From: an uncultured Marvinbryantia sp.
GTDB taxonomy: Bacteria > Bacillota > Clostridia > Lachnospirales > Lachnospiraceae
Direction: 5' to 3'
Assembly (NCBI RefSeq): GCF_905201705.1
Contig: NZ_CAJKOX010000004.1
Span: 62,001-126,000 of the forward strand
Length of the DNA stretch: 64,000 bases
Each line of letters opens with the position of its first letter. Within the stretch, counting starts at the first letter, position 1. Shown here piece by piece: positions 41,814 through 51,050 of this stretch. The notes beneath the pieces are model-generated. The model searched no databases, was not told the origin of the DNA, and saw only the letters and a list, made by a program, of their open reading frames with translations. Position numbers and translations under genes: made by a program.

Positions 41814-43718
41814 GAAATCCGCAAATTCATCGAGCACTTCCGCGTCAGGATCTTCCGCGCTGCTCTCATCAAATTCAAGCTCTGCTCCATCCGCCGCATC
41901 CGGCTCATCCAGGCTCTCCGCGTCTGCAGCTTCCTGCTCAGCCCCGGTATCCTCTACTTTATAAGCATCCTCCAGAACTCCCATGATGCGATCGTAAAGA
42001 ACCACCTTATCCGCGTCCTCCAGATAGCTGTCTGCAAGGAAGTTTTCGGAATCCATAAAGATCAGTCTTCTCACGTATTTATCGAGCTGCACCATCTCCT
42101 CATCCTCATAGGATTTATCCGGCGCCTGTGCTTCGGTATCTGCGATAATCGTCTGGCTGATCGTCGGATCTACTGCTTCTTCCATCTCTACGGAATCCAC
42201 GCCCAGCGTCAGCACCTTTATGAGATACTGCTCTACCTTCTTCGGAAGAACCTGCGCCGCTGTTTCCGTAAGATATACCTGCGACGTGCCGTCCTCGCTG
42301 CTGATCGTCGTGCTGCTAAACGCAAGATCCAGATCCGCCTTCACTTCATCATAAAGTGCACGGTCCTCACCCTGCAGATTTTCCTCTGCCACAACGACCG
42401 GCTCCTCAAACAGCTCTGTTTCCGTTGCTTCCGTCTCCAGCGCTGCCGGTTCTGTTTCCTGTGCCTCCGTCTCCAGCGCTGCCGGTTCCGTTTCCTGCAC
42501 TGCCGGGTCGGTCTCCTGCGGCGCCTCCGTCTCAGACGCACCGTCGATATTATCCAGGATCAGCACATCGTCACCCTGCTGTGTCTCGGTCTCTTCCGGA
42601 AGCGTCTCTTCTGCTTCCGTTTCGTCTGTCGTAAATACCGGATCTTCTATGTTGATCGTTCCGTCATCGGTTGCTTCCGGGATGCCGAATTCATTTTCCG
42701 TCTCCTGCTCAGACTGCTCCTGCACAGTCTGCGTGGTGTCCTCCTCGGAAACAACATTTCCGTCGCCCTCCAGTGCCGAAGGATCGGTATTATCCAGAAT
42801 ATTGTCTTCCTCTGTATCGTCAACCACGATCACTGCGCCGTCATCATCCTCTTCCAGATCCGCCTTCGCAGCTTCCTCCGCAGCCGCTTCCGCTTCCTGT
42901 GCGCGCTGCTCAGCCTCCTGCTGCTTTTCCTCAGAAGCGCCCGCGTCGCCGGCTACGTTTGCCTGTACGCGCTCCAGCGTTGCCTGCAGCTGGATGATAT
43001 CGTACTCCTGCTCCGCGATCTGCTGCATCAGCTCTGCGATCTCTTCGCTCTGATCGTCATTAATGGTGATGTCGTAATCATTTGACACCTCATTGACGAT
43101 ATTCGTGATTTCTTCAATATTTGTAACATTCTTTTCAATAACCTGGATCTTCGTCTCGTTGATCACCGCAGTCGCCTTGCTCTGTCCGACCTCGTTCGCC
43201 AGGTTTCCGGTCGTCACCAGCTCCTGGTTTGCAAGCTCTACTTTAACGGGATCAAGCGTCTGTTTGCTCGCCTGCTCGTAAGCCATGATAACGCCGGTGA
43301 GCGCTCCGGTGCCGGATACCTTAAACGGGCATGCCGCAACCACCTGGCAGTTTGTCACGCCGGAGGTTGACAGGGTGGACGCGATCATGTTGCATGTTAC
43401 CCACTCCAGATTTGCCGTCTTTACCTGGATGCCGCCCGAGCTGGTCGGCGCTACCAGCGCACAGCTGTATGTATAGTTTCCGATCTGCTCCAGCGGAACA
43501 TAAGAGCCAAGATGGTTTCTCTCATCGGTATTGTTGATGTAAATAACATCTACGCCATCATAGGTCACGCCGAAATACCGCATCATGGTGTCCTTCTGAT
43601 CCTGCGACAGATCCGCGCCCAGCGTAACTACCTTGCGGCTGTCCGCCATCGCCGGAACCGCACTGACAAGCACAGTCGCCAGTGCAAGAATCATACTGCT
43701 GACAAGTTTCTTCTTCAT
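41790..43718 (-). CDS. DUF1002 secreted protein with long acidic tail
   Basis: This 642-residue protein has a signal peptide (SSMILALATVLVSAVPAMA) and a DUF1002 domain of about 250 residues (VVTLGADLSQDQKDTMMRYFGV, VTNCQVVAACPFKVSGTGALTG). It continues with a coiled-coil Glu/Gln segment, a very acidic Thr/Glu repeat region (ETEPAALETE-type units), a further helical domain, and a second acidic tail. Its function is unknown; it is exported and probably wall-associated. AAGGAGG is eight bases before ATG 43718. It follows murF by 20 bases and may share its transcript. The stop lies in a tandem duplication. Confidence 0.85.
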   Translation of the reverse strand: MKKKLVSSMILALATVLVSAVPAMADSRKVVTLGADLSQDQKDTMMRYFGVTYDGVDVIYINNTDERNHLGSYVPLEQIGNYTYSCALVAPTSSGGIQVKTANLEWVTCNMIASTLSTSGVTNCQVVAACPFKVSGTGALTGVIMAYEQASKQTLDPVKVELANQELVTTGNLANEVGQSKATAVINETKIQVIEKNVTNIEEITNIVNEVSNDYDITINDDQSEEIAELMQQIAEQEYDIIQLQATLERVQANVAGDAGASEEKQQEAEQRAQEAEAAAEEAAKADLEEDDDGAVIVVDDTEEDNILDNTDPSALEGDGNVVSEEDTTQTVQEQSEQETENEFGIPEATDDGTINIEDPVFTTDETEAEETLPEETETQQGDDVLILDNIDGASETEAPQETDPAVQETEPAALETEAQETEPAALETEATETELFEEPVVVAEENLQGEDRALYDEVKADLDLAFSSTTISSEDGTSQVYLTETAAQVLPKKVEQYLIKVLTLGVDSVEMEEAVDPTISQTIIADTEAQAPDKSYEDEEMVQLDKYVRRLIFMDSENFLADSYLEDADKVVLYDRIMGVLEDAYKVEDTGAEQEAADAESLDEPDAADGAELEFDESSAEDPDAEVLDEFADFEEEMGNF

Positions 43719-43738
43719 ATCCATATCCTCCTTATAAA

Positions 43739-45109
43739 TTATCTTTTTGTAAGTGCCTCCACAATTTTTTCAAAATGCATTGCATGGGACGCCTTCACCA
43801 GCACGGTGTCGCCAGCCCGGATAACTCCTTTCATCGCTTCCAGAGCTTCGTCTACCGTATCCACCGTGATCACCTGCTTTCCCGGATCGAGCTGCCGGAT
43901 CGTCTCCGCCATACAGCGGCACAGCGCTCCAACACAGAAAAATACCGGTATATCCAGCTCAGCGGCAAATCTTCCGACCTCCTCATGAAGCTGCCGCTCT
44001 TCGCCGCCAAGCTCCCCCATGTCTCCGAGAATCGCCACCTTCCTGCCCGCGGCGTCCGCAAGCACGCCCAGAGACGCCTTCATCGACATCGGATTGGCAT
44101 TGTAGCAGTCGTCCACTATCGTGATGCCATTTTCTTCGATAATGTGGAATCTGCCGTCAAGCGCCTGCAGCTTTTCGATACCGCGCCGGATCTCCTCATA
44201 ACTCATGCCAAGCGCCCTGCCAACTGCCGTTGCAGCCAGCGCGTTCAGCACCATGTGATATCCGGGAATGGGAATCGTCACAGCAAAGCTTTCTGTCCCG
44301 TCATGAATTTTGCACTTTACTCCCTTTAAGCCCACATTTTCGATGTCTGTTGCACGGATGCCGCGCTCACTCTCAATGCCGAAAAACTGCGGCACGATTT
44401 CTTTGACCTCCTTTAATGTGGACAATTTATCATCATCCCCGTTCAGAACGATTTTTCCGTCGGGGGCAATGAAATCAAATATTTCCGACTTCGCCCGCAG
44501 CACGCCGTCGCGGTCGCCCAGAAACTCCAGATGACAGGTGCCGATGTTCGTGATCACGCAGATATCCGGTCGGGCAATCTTACTTAAACGGTGCATTTCT
44601 CCGAAATGGTTGATACCCATCTCCAGAACCGCCACCTCATCCTCCTCGCGCAGTCCGAAAACAGTGAGCGGCAAACCAAGCTCATTGTTGAAATTGCCGG
44701 GCGTTTTCAGTACCCGGTATCTTTCCGAGAGTACACTGGCGATCATCTCCTTCGTGCTGGTCTTTCCGACGCTGCCGGTGATCCCGACCACCTTTACAGC
44801 AAGCTGCTTCCGGTAAAACTCTGCGATCGCCATCAGCGCCTTTAAGGTGGATCCCACGCGGATATACGCGCCTTTTTCCTCCTCCGGCTCCTTTTCACAG
44901 AGCACGCAGAGCGCTCCCTGCGCATAGACCTGCGGAATGAACCTGTGACCGTCCACATGCTCTCCGGGAATCGCTGCAAACAGACTGCCCTCCTTCGCCT
45001 TCCGGCTGTCGGTGACGATGTCGGCCACCTCCCGGGTGCGGTCAGCGTCGCTTCCGACATATATGCCGCCGCAGGCTTTTGCAATATTTTCCAATGTGAG
45101 ATTTTTCAT
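43739..45109 (-). CDS. murF: UDP-MurNAc-tripeptide--D-Ala-D-Ala ligase
   Basis: This 456-residue Mur ligase adds D-Ala-D-Ala to the cell-wall precursor in the cytoplasm. Seen are the N-terminal substrate domain (VADIVTDSRKAKEGSLFAA), the ATP loop GITGSVGKTSTKEM, EMGINHFGEM, GTCHLEFLGDRDG, and the C-terminal DDCYNANPMSMKASL and LGDMGELG. The start at ATG 45109 has GAGGTAA upstream. It is encoded four bases after ddl, whose product supplies its dipeptide. Confidence 0.95.
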   Translation of the reverse strand: MKNLTLENIAKACGGIYVGSDADRTREVADIVTDSRKAKEGSLFAAIPGEHVDGHRFIPQVYAQGALCVLCEKEPEEEKGAYIRVGSTLKALMAIAEFYRKQLAVKVVGITGSVGKTSTKEMIASVLSERYRVLKTPGNFNNELGLPLTVFGLREEDEVAVLEMGINHFGEMHRLSKIARPDICVITNIGTCHLEFLGDRDGVLRAKSEIFDFIAPDGKIVLNGDDDKLSTLKEVKEIVPQFFGIESERGIRATDIENVGLKGVKCKIHDGTESFAVTIPIPGYHMVLNALAATAVGRALGMSYEEIRRGIEKLQALDGRFHIIEENGITIVDDCYNANPMSMKASLGVLADAAGRKVAILGDMGELGGEERQLHEEVGRFAAELDIPVFFCVGALCRCMAETIRQLDPGKQVITVDTVDEALEAMKGVIRAGDTVLVKASHAMHFEKIVEALTKR

Positions 45110-45113
45110 AAAA

Positions 45114-46145
45114 TTACCTCGACACCTCAATCAGTTTTTCGCACAGATCCGCAAAGCTCATGCCGACTGCCGCTGCCTCCTGCGGAAGCAGGCTGGTCGG
45201 CGTCATGCCCGGAAGAGTGTTTGCTTCCAGACAGTACATGCCGCCGTTTTCATCCATCATAAAATCCATGCGCGCGTAGCTTTCCAGGCGAAGCGTATGA
45301 TACGCCTTTACAGCGATCTCCTGCATCTTTTTTGTAAGTTCTTCACCAAGCGGCGCCGGACACGTCTCGATCGTACTCCCTGCCTGATATTTGTTTTTGT
45401 AATCGTAGAAACCGGAAATCGGGGCGATCTCCACGATCGGATACGCCTCGCCGTCGATCACGCCTACCGTATATTCCTTTCCGCTGATGTACTGCTCCAC
45501 GATCAGCTTATCCTCGTAGGTAAAGCCGTTTCTGACTGCCTCTTCAAATTCCTCTTCTGTATTTACAATGTAAACGCCCACGCTGGAACCGCCGCACGCC
45601 GTCTTTACCACGCACGGAAGTCCTGCGCCAAGCTCCTCTGCGCTCTTCGGCGCATCCGTTTTTTCAATGATCACGCCTGCCGGAGTCGGCACGCCGTTTT
45701 CACGGAACATCTGCTTCGTGATGGTCTTATCCATCGCAAGCGCGCTGCCGAGATAGCCGCTTCCGGTATAGGCGATGCCAAGCAGGTCAAACGCCGCCTG
45801 GATCCTTCCGTCCTCGCCGCACGCTCCATGCAGCGCCAGAAATACCATATCTGCCGCCCTGCACACATCAAGCACGTTCGGACCAAAAAATCCCCTTTGC
45901 GCCGCCTTTATCTTCCCGATTGAATCGTTAAAGCTTCTTATGTACGCCGCCTCGCGCTCAACGTCATATTCCTGCGCAAATGCGGTTTCCGCCTGCAGAC
46001 CTTCCTTTCCGCAGAACACGTCAAGCAGGATCGCCTGGTGCCCTTTGCTGCGCAGCGCCTCGCACACCTTGGTGCCGGACACAATAGAAACGTCGCGCTC
46101 CGTGCTGGTTCCTCCTGCCAGAACTACAATTTTCATTCCTTCCAT
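45114..46145 (-). CDS. ddl: D-alanine--D-alanine ligase
   Basis: This 343-residue ATP-grasp ligase makes D-Ala-D-Ala. Motifs are VVLAGGTSTERDVSIVSG at the start, ALHGACGEDGRIQ, YTGSGYLGSALAMDK, VKTACGGSSVGVY, ARMDFMMDENGGMYCLEANTLPGMTP. The extra N-terminal residues of the longer ORF (to 46244) lie upstream of the predicted transcription start, so ATG 46145, with GGGAGG four bases before it, is used. It heads the ddl-murF unit. Confidence 0.94.
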   Translation of the reverse strand: MEGMKIVVLAGGTSTERDVSIVSGTKVCEALRSKGHQAILLDVFCGKEGLQAETAFAQEYDVEREAAYIRSFNDSIGKIKAAQRGFFGPNVLDVCRAADMVFLALHGACGEDGRIQAAFDLLGIAYTGSGYLGSALAMDKTITKQMFRENGVPTPAGVIIEKTDAPKSAEELGAGLPCVVKTACGGSSVGVYIVNTEEEFEEAVRNGFTYEDKLIVEQYISGKEYTVGVIDGEAYPIVEIAPISGFYDYKNKYQAGSTIETCPAPLGEELTKKMQEIAVKAYHTLRLESYARMDFMMDENGGMYCLEANTLPGMTPTSLLPQEAAAVGMSFADLCEKLIEVSR

Positions 46146-46203
46146 CTCGCCTCCCTCTTTATAGGAAACGACAAAACGATTCTCGTTTTCCTCGTTTGCT
46201 ATA

Positions 46204-46232
46204 AGTATACCTAAAAGGAAGTCACAATACAA
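46204..46232 (-). promoter_or_regulatory. predicted ddl-murF promoter
   Basis: TTGTAT (46227-46232) and TATACT (46204-46209) on the minus strand are 17 bases apart, 59 bases upstream of the chosen ddl start. Confidence 0.65.
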
Positions 46233-46273
46233 GTGTATCATCACTTCCTTTATCTTAAATATTTATTAGTTTT

Positions 46274-47560
46274 TTATTTATTTTCTAAAATCTTATCAAT
46301 GCTTACCAGCTTGACGCTGAGGACGAAAATCTCCGCCGCGACCGCCAGCTCTTCCGGCGTCGGGTAGGACGGCGCGATACGGATATTGCTGTCCTGCGGG
46401 TCCTTTCCATACGGGTAGGTAGCGCCCGCTTCCGTCATGACAAGCCCTGCCTCCTTTGCCTTCTGCACGATCGCTTTTGCGCAGCCCGGCAGCGCATCGA
46501 AGGAGATGAAATAGCCGCCGCGCGGACGGATCCAGCTTCCGATCTCCAGACCGCTCAGCTCTGTATCCAGCACGTTCAGCACCGCCTCGAATTTCGGGCG
46601 CATGATGTCGGCGTGTTTCTTCATGTGGTTCACCATTCCGTGAATATCCTTGAAGAAACGCACGTGACGAAGCTGGTTCAGCTTATCATGTCCGATCGTC
46701 TGGATGCGCATCTGCTTGCGGATGTACTCCAGGTTTGCCGGGGACGCCGCGATCGCCGCCACGCCGGAACCCGGGAAGCTTACCTTGGAGGTGGAGCAGA
46801 ATTTAAATACCATATCCGGGTTGCCCTCTTTTTTACATTCCATCAGGATCTCGATCAGATGATCCTGCTTGTCGTCATACAGATGGTGGATGCCGTATGC
46901 GTTATCCCAGTAAATACGGAAATCCTTCGCCGCCGGCTTCAGGCGTGCAAAACGGCGCACCGTCTCGTCAGAGTAGGTGATACCCTGCGGGTTGGAATAT
47001 TTCGGCACGCACCAGATGCCCTTTACCGCTTCGTCGTTGTTGACGTATTCCTCGACCATATCCATATCCGGTCCGTCCTGCGTCATCGGTATATTGATCA
47101 TCTCGATGCCAAAATATTCCGTGATAGCAAAATGACGGTCGTATCCCGGCACCGGGCAGAGGAATTTTACCTTATCCAGCTTGCACCACGGCGTGCTTCC
47201 CATTACTCCGTGTGTCATGGAGCGTGCAACGGTGTCAAACATGATGTTCAGACTGGAGTTTCCGTAGATGATGATCTGATTAGCGGGAACCTCCGTCATA
47301 TCTGCAAGAAGCTGCTGCGCCTCCGGGATACCATCCAGAACGCCGTAATTTCTGCAGTCTACGCCTGTTTCACATTTTAAGTTGGAAGTACTGTTCAAAA
47401 CATCCATCATACCCATCGCAAGGTCGAGCTGCGCTGCCGAGGGTTTTCCTCTGGACATATCCAGGTGCAGGTTCTGCGCCTTGATCTGGTCATATTTCTT
47501 TTCAAGCTGTTTCTTCTCTTTCAGTAATTCTTCCTTGCTTAAATCCTTGTACGCTGCCAT
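46274..47560 (-). CDS. PLP-dependent aminotransferase, class I/II
   Basis: This 428-residue aminotransferase of the branch sometimes labelled aspartate/MocR-like (PF12897 type) shows LDMSRGKPSAAQLDL, YGNSSLNIMFD, VPKYSNPQGITYSD, WDNAYGIHHL, the PLP lysine in FCSTSKVSFPGSG, and the carboxylate-binding region IRIAPSYPTPEEL. The substrate is not fixed by sequence. GGAGGAG lies about 11 bases before the ATG. It is preceded on the same strand by a 48-residue gene and cysE. Confidence 0.93.
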   Translation of the reverse strand: MAAYKDLSKEELLKEKKQLEKKYDQIKAQNLHLDMSRGKPSAAQLDLAMGMMDVLNSTSNLKCETGVDCRNYGVLDGIPEAQQLLADMTEVPANQIIIYGNSSLNIMFDTVARSMTHGVMGSTPWCKLDKVKFLCPVPGYDRHFAITEYFGIEMINIPMTQDGPDMDMVEEYVNNDEAVKGIWCVPKYSNPQGITYSDETVRRFARLKPAAKDFRIYWDNAYGIHHLYDDKQDHLIEILMECKKEGNPDMVFKFCSTSKVSFPGSGVAAIAASPANLEYIRKQMRIQTIGHDKLNQLRHVRFFKDIHGMVNHMKKHADIMRPKFEAVLNVLDTELSGLEIGSWIRPRGGYFISFDALPGCAKAIVQKAKEAGLVMTEAGATYPYGKDPQDSNIRIAPSYPTPEELAVAAEIFVLSVKLVSIDKILENK

Positions 47561-47592
47561 TTTTTCATTCTCCTCCTGTGATTTTATAATAT

Positions 47593-47611
47593 AATGATGC
47601 CGCGCATCATT
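47593..47611. other. hairpin between small gene and aminotransferase
   Basis: AATGATGC and GCATCATT form an 8-bp perfect stem over CGC, overlapping the stop of the small gene. No T-run follows, so it is an intercistronic hairpin rather than a clear terminator. Confidence 0.5.
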
Positions 47612-47756
47612 ACTGCCTTAAATAGATCCCCTGTGACTCGATCCAGTCGTCGATATCCTCGATGCATTCCTGCGCCCAGGTCGGACTGAGTTCCTTCGCC
47701 GCAGTCTCCTTTAACGCCTCTTTTTCCTGTTCCTGTTTTTTCTTTTCTTCACTCAT
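47610..47756 (-). CDS. small acidic hypothetical protein
   Basis: This 48-residue protein begins MSEEKKKQEQEKEALKETA and ends WIESQGIYLRQ. AAGGGGG lies six or seven bases before the ATG. It is charged and probably helical, with one Cys and two Trp in its ordered end (TWAQECIEDIDDWI). I do not recognise a function. It sits between cysE and the aminotransferase on the same strand, so it is likely cotranscribed with them. Confidence 0.6.
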   Translation of the reverse strand: MSEEKKKQEQEKEALKETAAKELSPTWAQECIEDIDDWIESQGIYLRQ

Positions 47757-47808
47757 GCGTAAGCCCCCTTTTCCTGCAGACGGCTGCGCACACAGAAACG
47801 TCTGCATA

Positions 47809-48759
47809 TTAATCTTTTTCTTTTCGGTTGAAGAAGCCCTCCTGTCCAAGCTCCTGCGTCTGCACGCTTCCGCGCACCTTAAACTGAAGCTCCGGGTTCT
47901 TGATGCTCACCCTCGTGTGCTCCGGCACCGAGGAGGTGATAAATGCGTTACTTCCGATGACCGCCCCTTCTCCGATAATGGTCTCTCCTCCCAGAATGGA
48001 TGCCCCGGAGTAAACGGTCACATTGTCCATGAGCGTCGGATGACGCTTCGCGCCGCGCAGCGACTGTCCGCCTCTCGTGGAAAGCGCACCCAGAGTCACG
48101 CCCTGGTACAGCTTTACATTTTTGCCGATGACGGTAGTCTCGCCGACGACCACGCCGGTACCGTGGTCGATAAAGAAATACTCGCCGATCGTCGCCCCCG
48201 GATGGATGTCGATACCGGTGAGGTTGTGCGCGTACTCCGTCATGATCCGCGGGATCATCGGTACTCCCAGGATATGAAGCTCGTGCGCGATGCGGTTGAC
48301 GCTGATCGCGAATACGCCCGGATAGGAAAAAATAACCTCATCCGTGTTGAACGCCGCCGGGTCGCCGTCATATGCCGCCTGCACGTCCTTCGCAAGCATC
48401 CCGCGCAGCCACGGCAGACGCTGCAGAAATTGCTGCACGATCTCCCCCGCCCGGCAGCGGCACTTTCCCTCCGCCTTTTCTCCCGCACATTCCAGCGCTT
48501 TCGCCACCTGCTTCGTCAGCTCGTACTCGATGTTTTCCAGAAGCTCGCCGACATGGTAGCGCACCGTCTCGCTTTTCAGTTTCTTGTACTCAAAATATCC
48601 CGGGAACAGTATCTGACGCACCATATCGCATATTTTGATGATCATCTCCCTGTTCAGCCGGTTGTCAGAGTCAATGTTGCTGATAACAGAATATTCCCGG
48701 TAGCTGTCCAGCAGAGAATCAACCAGCGCTTCCATCTGCGCTGCCTGTAGATTATTCAT
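47809..48759 (-). CDS. cysE: serine O-acetyltransferase (EpsC type)
   Basis: This 316-residue serine acetyltransferase makes O-acetylserine for cysteine synthesis. An N-terminal helical domain is followed by a left-handed beta-helix of hexapeptide repeats (GIDIHPGATIGEYFFIDHGTG, VIGKNVKLYQGVTLGAL, RHPTLMDNVTVYSGASILGG). It carries the catalytic His of IDHGTG and the conserved KRHPT. AGGAGAG lies before ATG 48759; the longer ORF begins upstream of the promoter. Confidence 0.92.
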   Translation of the reverse strand: MNNLQAAQMEALVDSLLDSYREYSVISNIDSDNRLNREMIIKICDMVRQILFPGYFEYKKLKSETVRYHVGELLENIEYELTKQVAKALECAGEKAEGKCRCRAGEIVQQFLQRLPWLRGMLAKDVQAAYDGDPAAFNTDEVIFSYPGVFAISVNRIAHELHILGVPMIPRIMTEYAHNLTGIDIHPGATIGEYFFIDHGTGVVVGETTVIGKNVKLYQGVTLGALSTRGGQSLRGAKRHPTLMDNVTVYSGASILGGETIIGEGAVIGSNAFITSSVPEHTRVSIKNPELQFKVRGSVQTQELGQEGFFNRKEKD

Positions 48760-48789
48760 GTGCTGCTCTCCTAAAATCATTTTGCGGAT

Positions 48790-48818
48790 AGTATAGCACA
48801 TTTTAAAAAAAAGAGCAA
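48790..48818 (-). promoter_or_regulatory. predicted cysE promoter
   Basis: TTGCTC (48813-48818) and TATACT (48790-48795) on the minus strand are 17 bases apart, just ahead of the cysE ribosome site. Confidence 0.65.
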
Positions 48819-48932
48819 ACCATATCTCAGATTTGCCCCCTTGCACATATTTATTCTATAGCAGGTCGCCTTTCCTGTCAAACATTTTCATTATCCGTCA
48901 TTATCCGGGCCGTAAAAACATTTATTTTTTCC

Positions 48933-48961
48933 TTGACATCCCGGTGAAGATACTATATAAT
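48933..48961 (+). promoter_or_regulatory. tRNA operon promoter
   Basis: A perfect TTGACA (48933-48938) and TATAAT (48956-48961) with a 17-base spacer drive the two tRNA genes, about 50 bases upstream. Confidence 0.9.
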
Positions 48962-49009
48962 TTCTGTTGTTGCAGGAATGCAAATGTTATTTGCGCATCT
49001 TTCCTGTAT

Positions 49010-49082
<73 letters not shown>

Positions 49083-49102
49083 TTTTCAGTTAAATATTTT
49101 CT

Positions 49103-49173
49103 GCGGGTGTAGTTCAATGGTAGAACACCAGCCTTCCAAGCTGGATACGTGGGTTCGATTCCCATCACCCGCT
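49103..49173 (+). tRNA. tRNA-Gly (TCC)
   Basis: This cloverleaf of about 71 bases has acceptor GCGGGTG/CACCCGC, anticodon arm CCAGC-CTTCCAA-GCTGG (anticodon TCC), T-arm GGGTTCGATTCCC and discriminator T, usual for Gly. It lies 20 bases after tRNA-Phe in one transcript; CCA is not encoded. Confidence 0.96.
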
Positions 49174-49190
49174 TTTTTGCTGCAGAAAAT

Positions 49191-49230
49191 GCCGCCCGCA
49201 GGGTTTGTCCCCACGGACGGCTTTTTTTTT
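49191..49230 (+). terminator. tRNA operon terminator
   Basis: GCCGCCCG pairs with CGGACGGC (one mismatch) with an inner GGG/CCC, followed by a T9 run. Confidence 0.85.
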
Positions 49231-49290
49231 GCATATGCATACGTTTATGCGCACAGTCATGCGGCTCACAGAACCGTCGAAGCCAGACTT

Positions 49291-50049
49291 TTATTCCAGA
49301 TATAAGAACGGATCGACCGGCTTACCTTCCTTCTGCATCTGGAAATACAGGTTGCTTCCTTCCTCACAATAATATTTGGTCGGCTCGCTCACATATCCGA
49401 GAAGCTGTCCCTGTTCCACCACGTCGCCCTCGGATACTGCCAGTTCTTTGAGCTGCCCGTAGATCAGGCTGTAATTGTTTCCCAGATTCAGTTTCAGTGT
49501 CGTTCCGGTTTCCTCATTGACACCGATGGATTCCACGATTCCCTTTGCAGATGCAACGACCGGATTGCCCGCCTCACTGCTGATGATCACCGCTGGATTG
49601 TATTTGTACTGGTTGAGCGTCTCAAAATAAACCGTATTATTCATATTGTAGTCCATCAGTACGGTACCGGCTGCGGGCCACGCAAGCATTGAGTCGTCCT
49701 GAAAATTGACGGTCGGCTGCAGGATTGCCGTTGCCGAGGAGGAGCTGACATCCGCCGTTTCCGTCGCTTCCTCCGTCACTTCCAAAGACGCCGGGTCAAC
49801 GTCTTTTTCATTCGCCGCCGTGTAGTCGTTCACCTGCGGCAGCTCCGCTACCACGTCCGCGCCGGCCGCCTCCAGATCCTGCTCCGGTGCTTCGCTCTCC
49901 TGCGTTGCCGTCGTGTTGGGGGACGCCTCCTGAAAGCTGTCGCCGCTTGTCCGATATGTTGCAAACGCAACCGCGCCTACAAGGCAGAGCGTCATCACAC
50001 CCAGGGTTCCCTTACTTTTTAAAATACTTAATACCTTTTCTTTTCGCAT
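49291..50049 (-). CDS. SpoIIQ-like protein with degenerate LytM domain
   Basis: This 252-residue protein has one N-terminal membrane helix (GVMTLCLVGAVAFAT), a Thr/Glu-rich linker and a C-terminal M23/LytM fold (PVVASAKGIVESIGV, GDVVEQGQLLGYVSE, GKPVDPFLYLE). The expected zinc-site residues are gone: where HLHF occurs in active enzymes it reads NLYF, and the other His positions are also lost. Together with adjacent spoIID this fits SpoIIQ, the forespore half of the engulfment channel. AGGTGA lies before ATG 50049. Confidence 0.82.
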   Translation of the reverse strand: MRKEKVLSILKSKGTLGVMTLCLVGAVAFATYRTSGDSFQEASPNTTATQESEAPEQDLEAAGADVVAELPQVNDYTAANEKDVDPASLEVTEEATETADVSSSSATAILQPTVNFQDDSMLAWPAAGTVLMDYNMNNTVYFETLNQYKYNPAVIISSEAGNPVVASAKGIVESIGVNEETGTTLKLNLGNNYSLIYGQLKELAVSEGDVVEQGQLLGYVSEPTKYYCEEGSNLYFQMQKEGKPVDPFLYLE

Positions 50050-50126
50050 ATCTGTCACCTCATATTATGTTCATTATGGTTCTACACATATGTTTTCCAT
50101 AAATGAGGAATTTATGCAAAAGATTT

Positions 50127-50975
50127 TTAATACTTCACCAGCTCCGTGCCCGGATAGAAGTAGCCGAGGATTTCTTTATAATTTTTGCCGGCAAGCGCCA
50201 TCTGCTGCGCGGTGTACTGGCTCATGCCAAGGCCATGCCCACTGCCATGCACCGTCAGATATGTACCGTCCTCCCCTGCGCTCACCTCGAAGTTTGCGGA
50301 AGGCAGCCCCAGCAGATTGCGAAACTCCTCTCCGGAGATCGTCTCATTCCCAAGGGAAATCTGCAGCACATATCCGGCGCTGTCGCGCGCCGTCACCTGC
50401 ATCTGCGCCCAGGAATCATCTATCTGAATGGTAGTCTGCGCGTCCGCCGACTTCTCGTCTGACGGACAGAGCTTTGAAACGAGATAGGGATAGCTCTCCG
50501 ACTGAAACACCTCCTGCGCATCCCGCGTGCTCCCGGCGCTGCACGCATGAAAGGACGCCAGGATCGGCTTATCCTCCCATACAAGGACCTGTCCGTCTGT
50601 CTCCCGCTGTGCCAGCAGAAATTTTTCCGCGGCGCCCATACGCTCCAGCTCCGTCATGGTCAGATACGCCTCATTTTCCACCTTTCCGTTCTCTTCGATC
50701 TGCCGGTACAGATTCGTCCGGACCGCGATCATTTGTGCCTTTACCGCCTCCGGATCGTATCCGGCAGGAATCTGTGCTGCTGTCGCACCGATAACATATT
50801 CTTCCAGCTCCATCTCCGCGATCCCGCTGCTTGTCTTTACCGCAATATAGTCCGTCTCATTTTTTATCGAGCGATAAATTTCACTCATCCGGCTGTCCAG
50901 AAGAAGCATCAGCGCGCACGGAAGCACCAGTATCACCAGAATACCGGTTAAAATATATTCTACACGTCTTTTCAT
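50127..50975 (-). CDS. spoIID: stage II sporulation protein D
   Basis: This 282-residue lytic transglycosylase with a membrane anchor near the N-terminus (LTGILVILVLPCALMLLL) drives forespore engulfment together with SpoIIM and SpoIIP. The family core is visible: MELEEYVIGATAAQIPAGYDPEAVKAQ (with the Glu of the active site), FHACSAGSTRDAQEVF, YPYLVSKLCPSD and HGSGHGLGMSQYTAQ. GGAGCAG precedes the ATG. It is followed by the SpoIIQ-like gene about 80 bases on. Confidence 0.95.
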   Translation of the reverse strand: MKRRVEYILTGILVILVLPCALMLLLDSRMSEIYRSIKNETDYIAVKTSSGIAEMELEEYVIGATAAQIPAGYDPEAVKAQMIAVRTNLYRQIEENGKVENEAYLTMTELERMGAAEKFLLAQRETDGQVLVWEDKPILASFHACSAGSTRDAQEVFQSESYPYLVSKLCPSDEKSADAQTTIQIDDSWAQMQVTARDSAGYVLQISLGNETISGEEFRNLLGLPSANFEVSAGEDGTYLTVHGSGHGLGMSQYTAQQMALAGKNYKEILGYFYPGTELVKY

Positions 50976-51002
50976 AAATGTCTGCTCCGCATTTTCCGGG
51001 AT

Positions 51003-51038
51003 AAAAAATCCCTCTCATATTATCCTATGAAAGGGATT
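51003..51038 (-). terminator. rubrerythrin terminator
   Basis: A 13-bp stem with one mismatch (arms 51007-51019 and 51026-51038) is followed by T6 on the minus strand, between rubrerythrin and spoIID. Confidence 0.85.
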
Positions 51039-51050
51039 GCATTTTTATGC

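Noticed and set aside
42356..42634. Pro-rich frame opposite the DUF1002 acidic repeats
   Set aside because: Its Pro/Leu repeats are just the complement of the Glu/Thr codons of the real gene.
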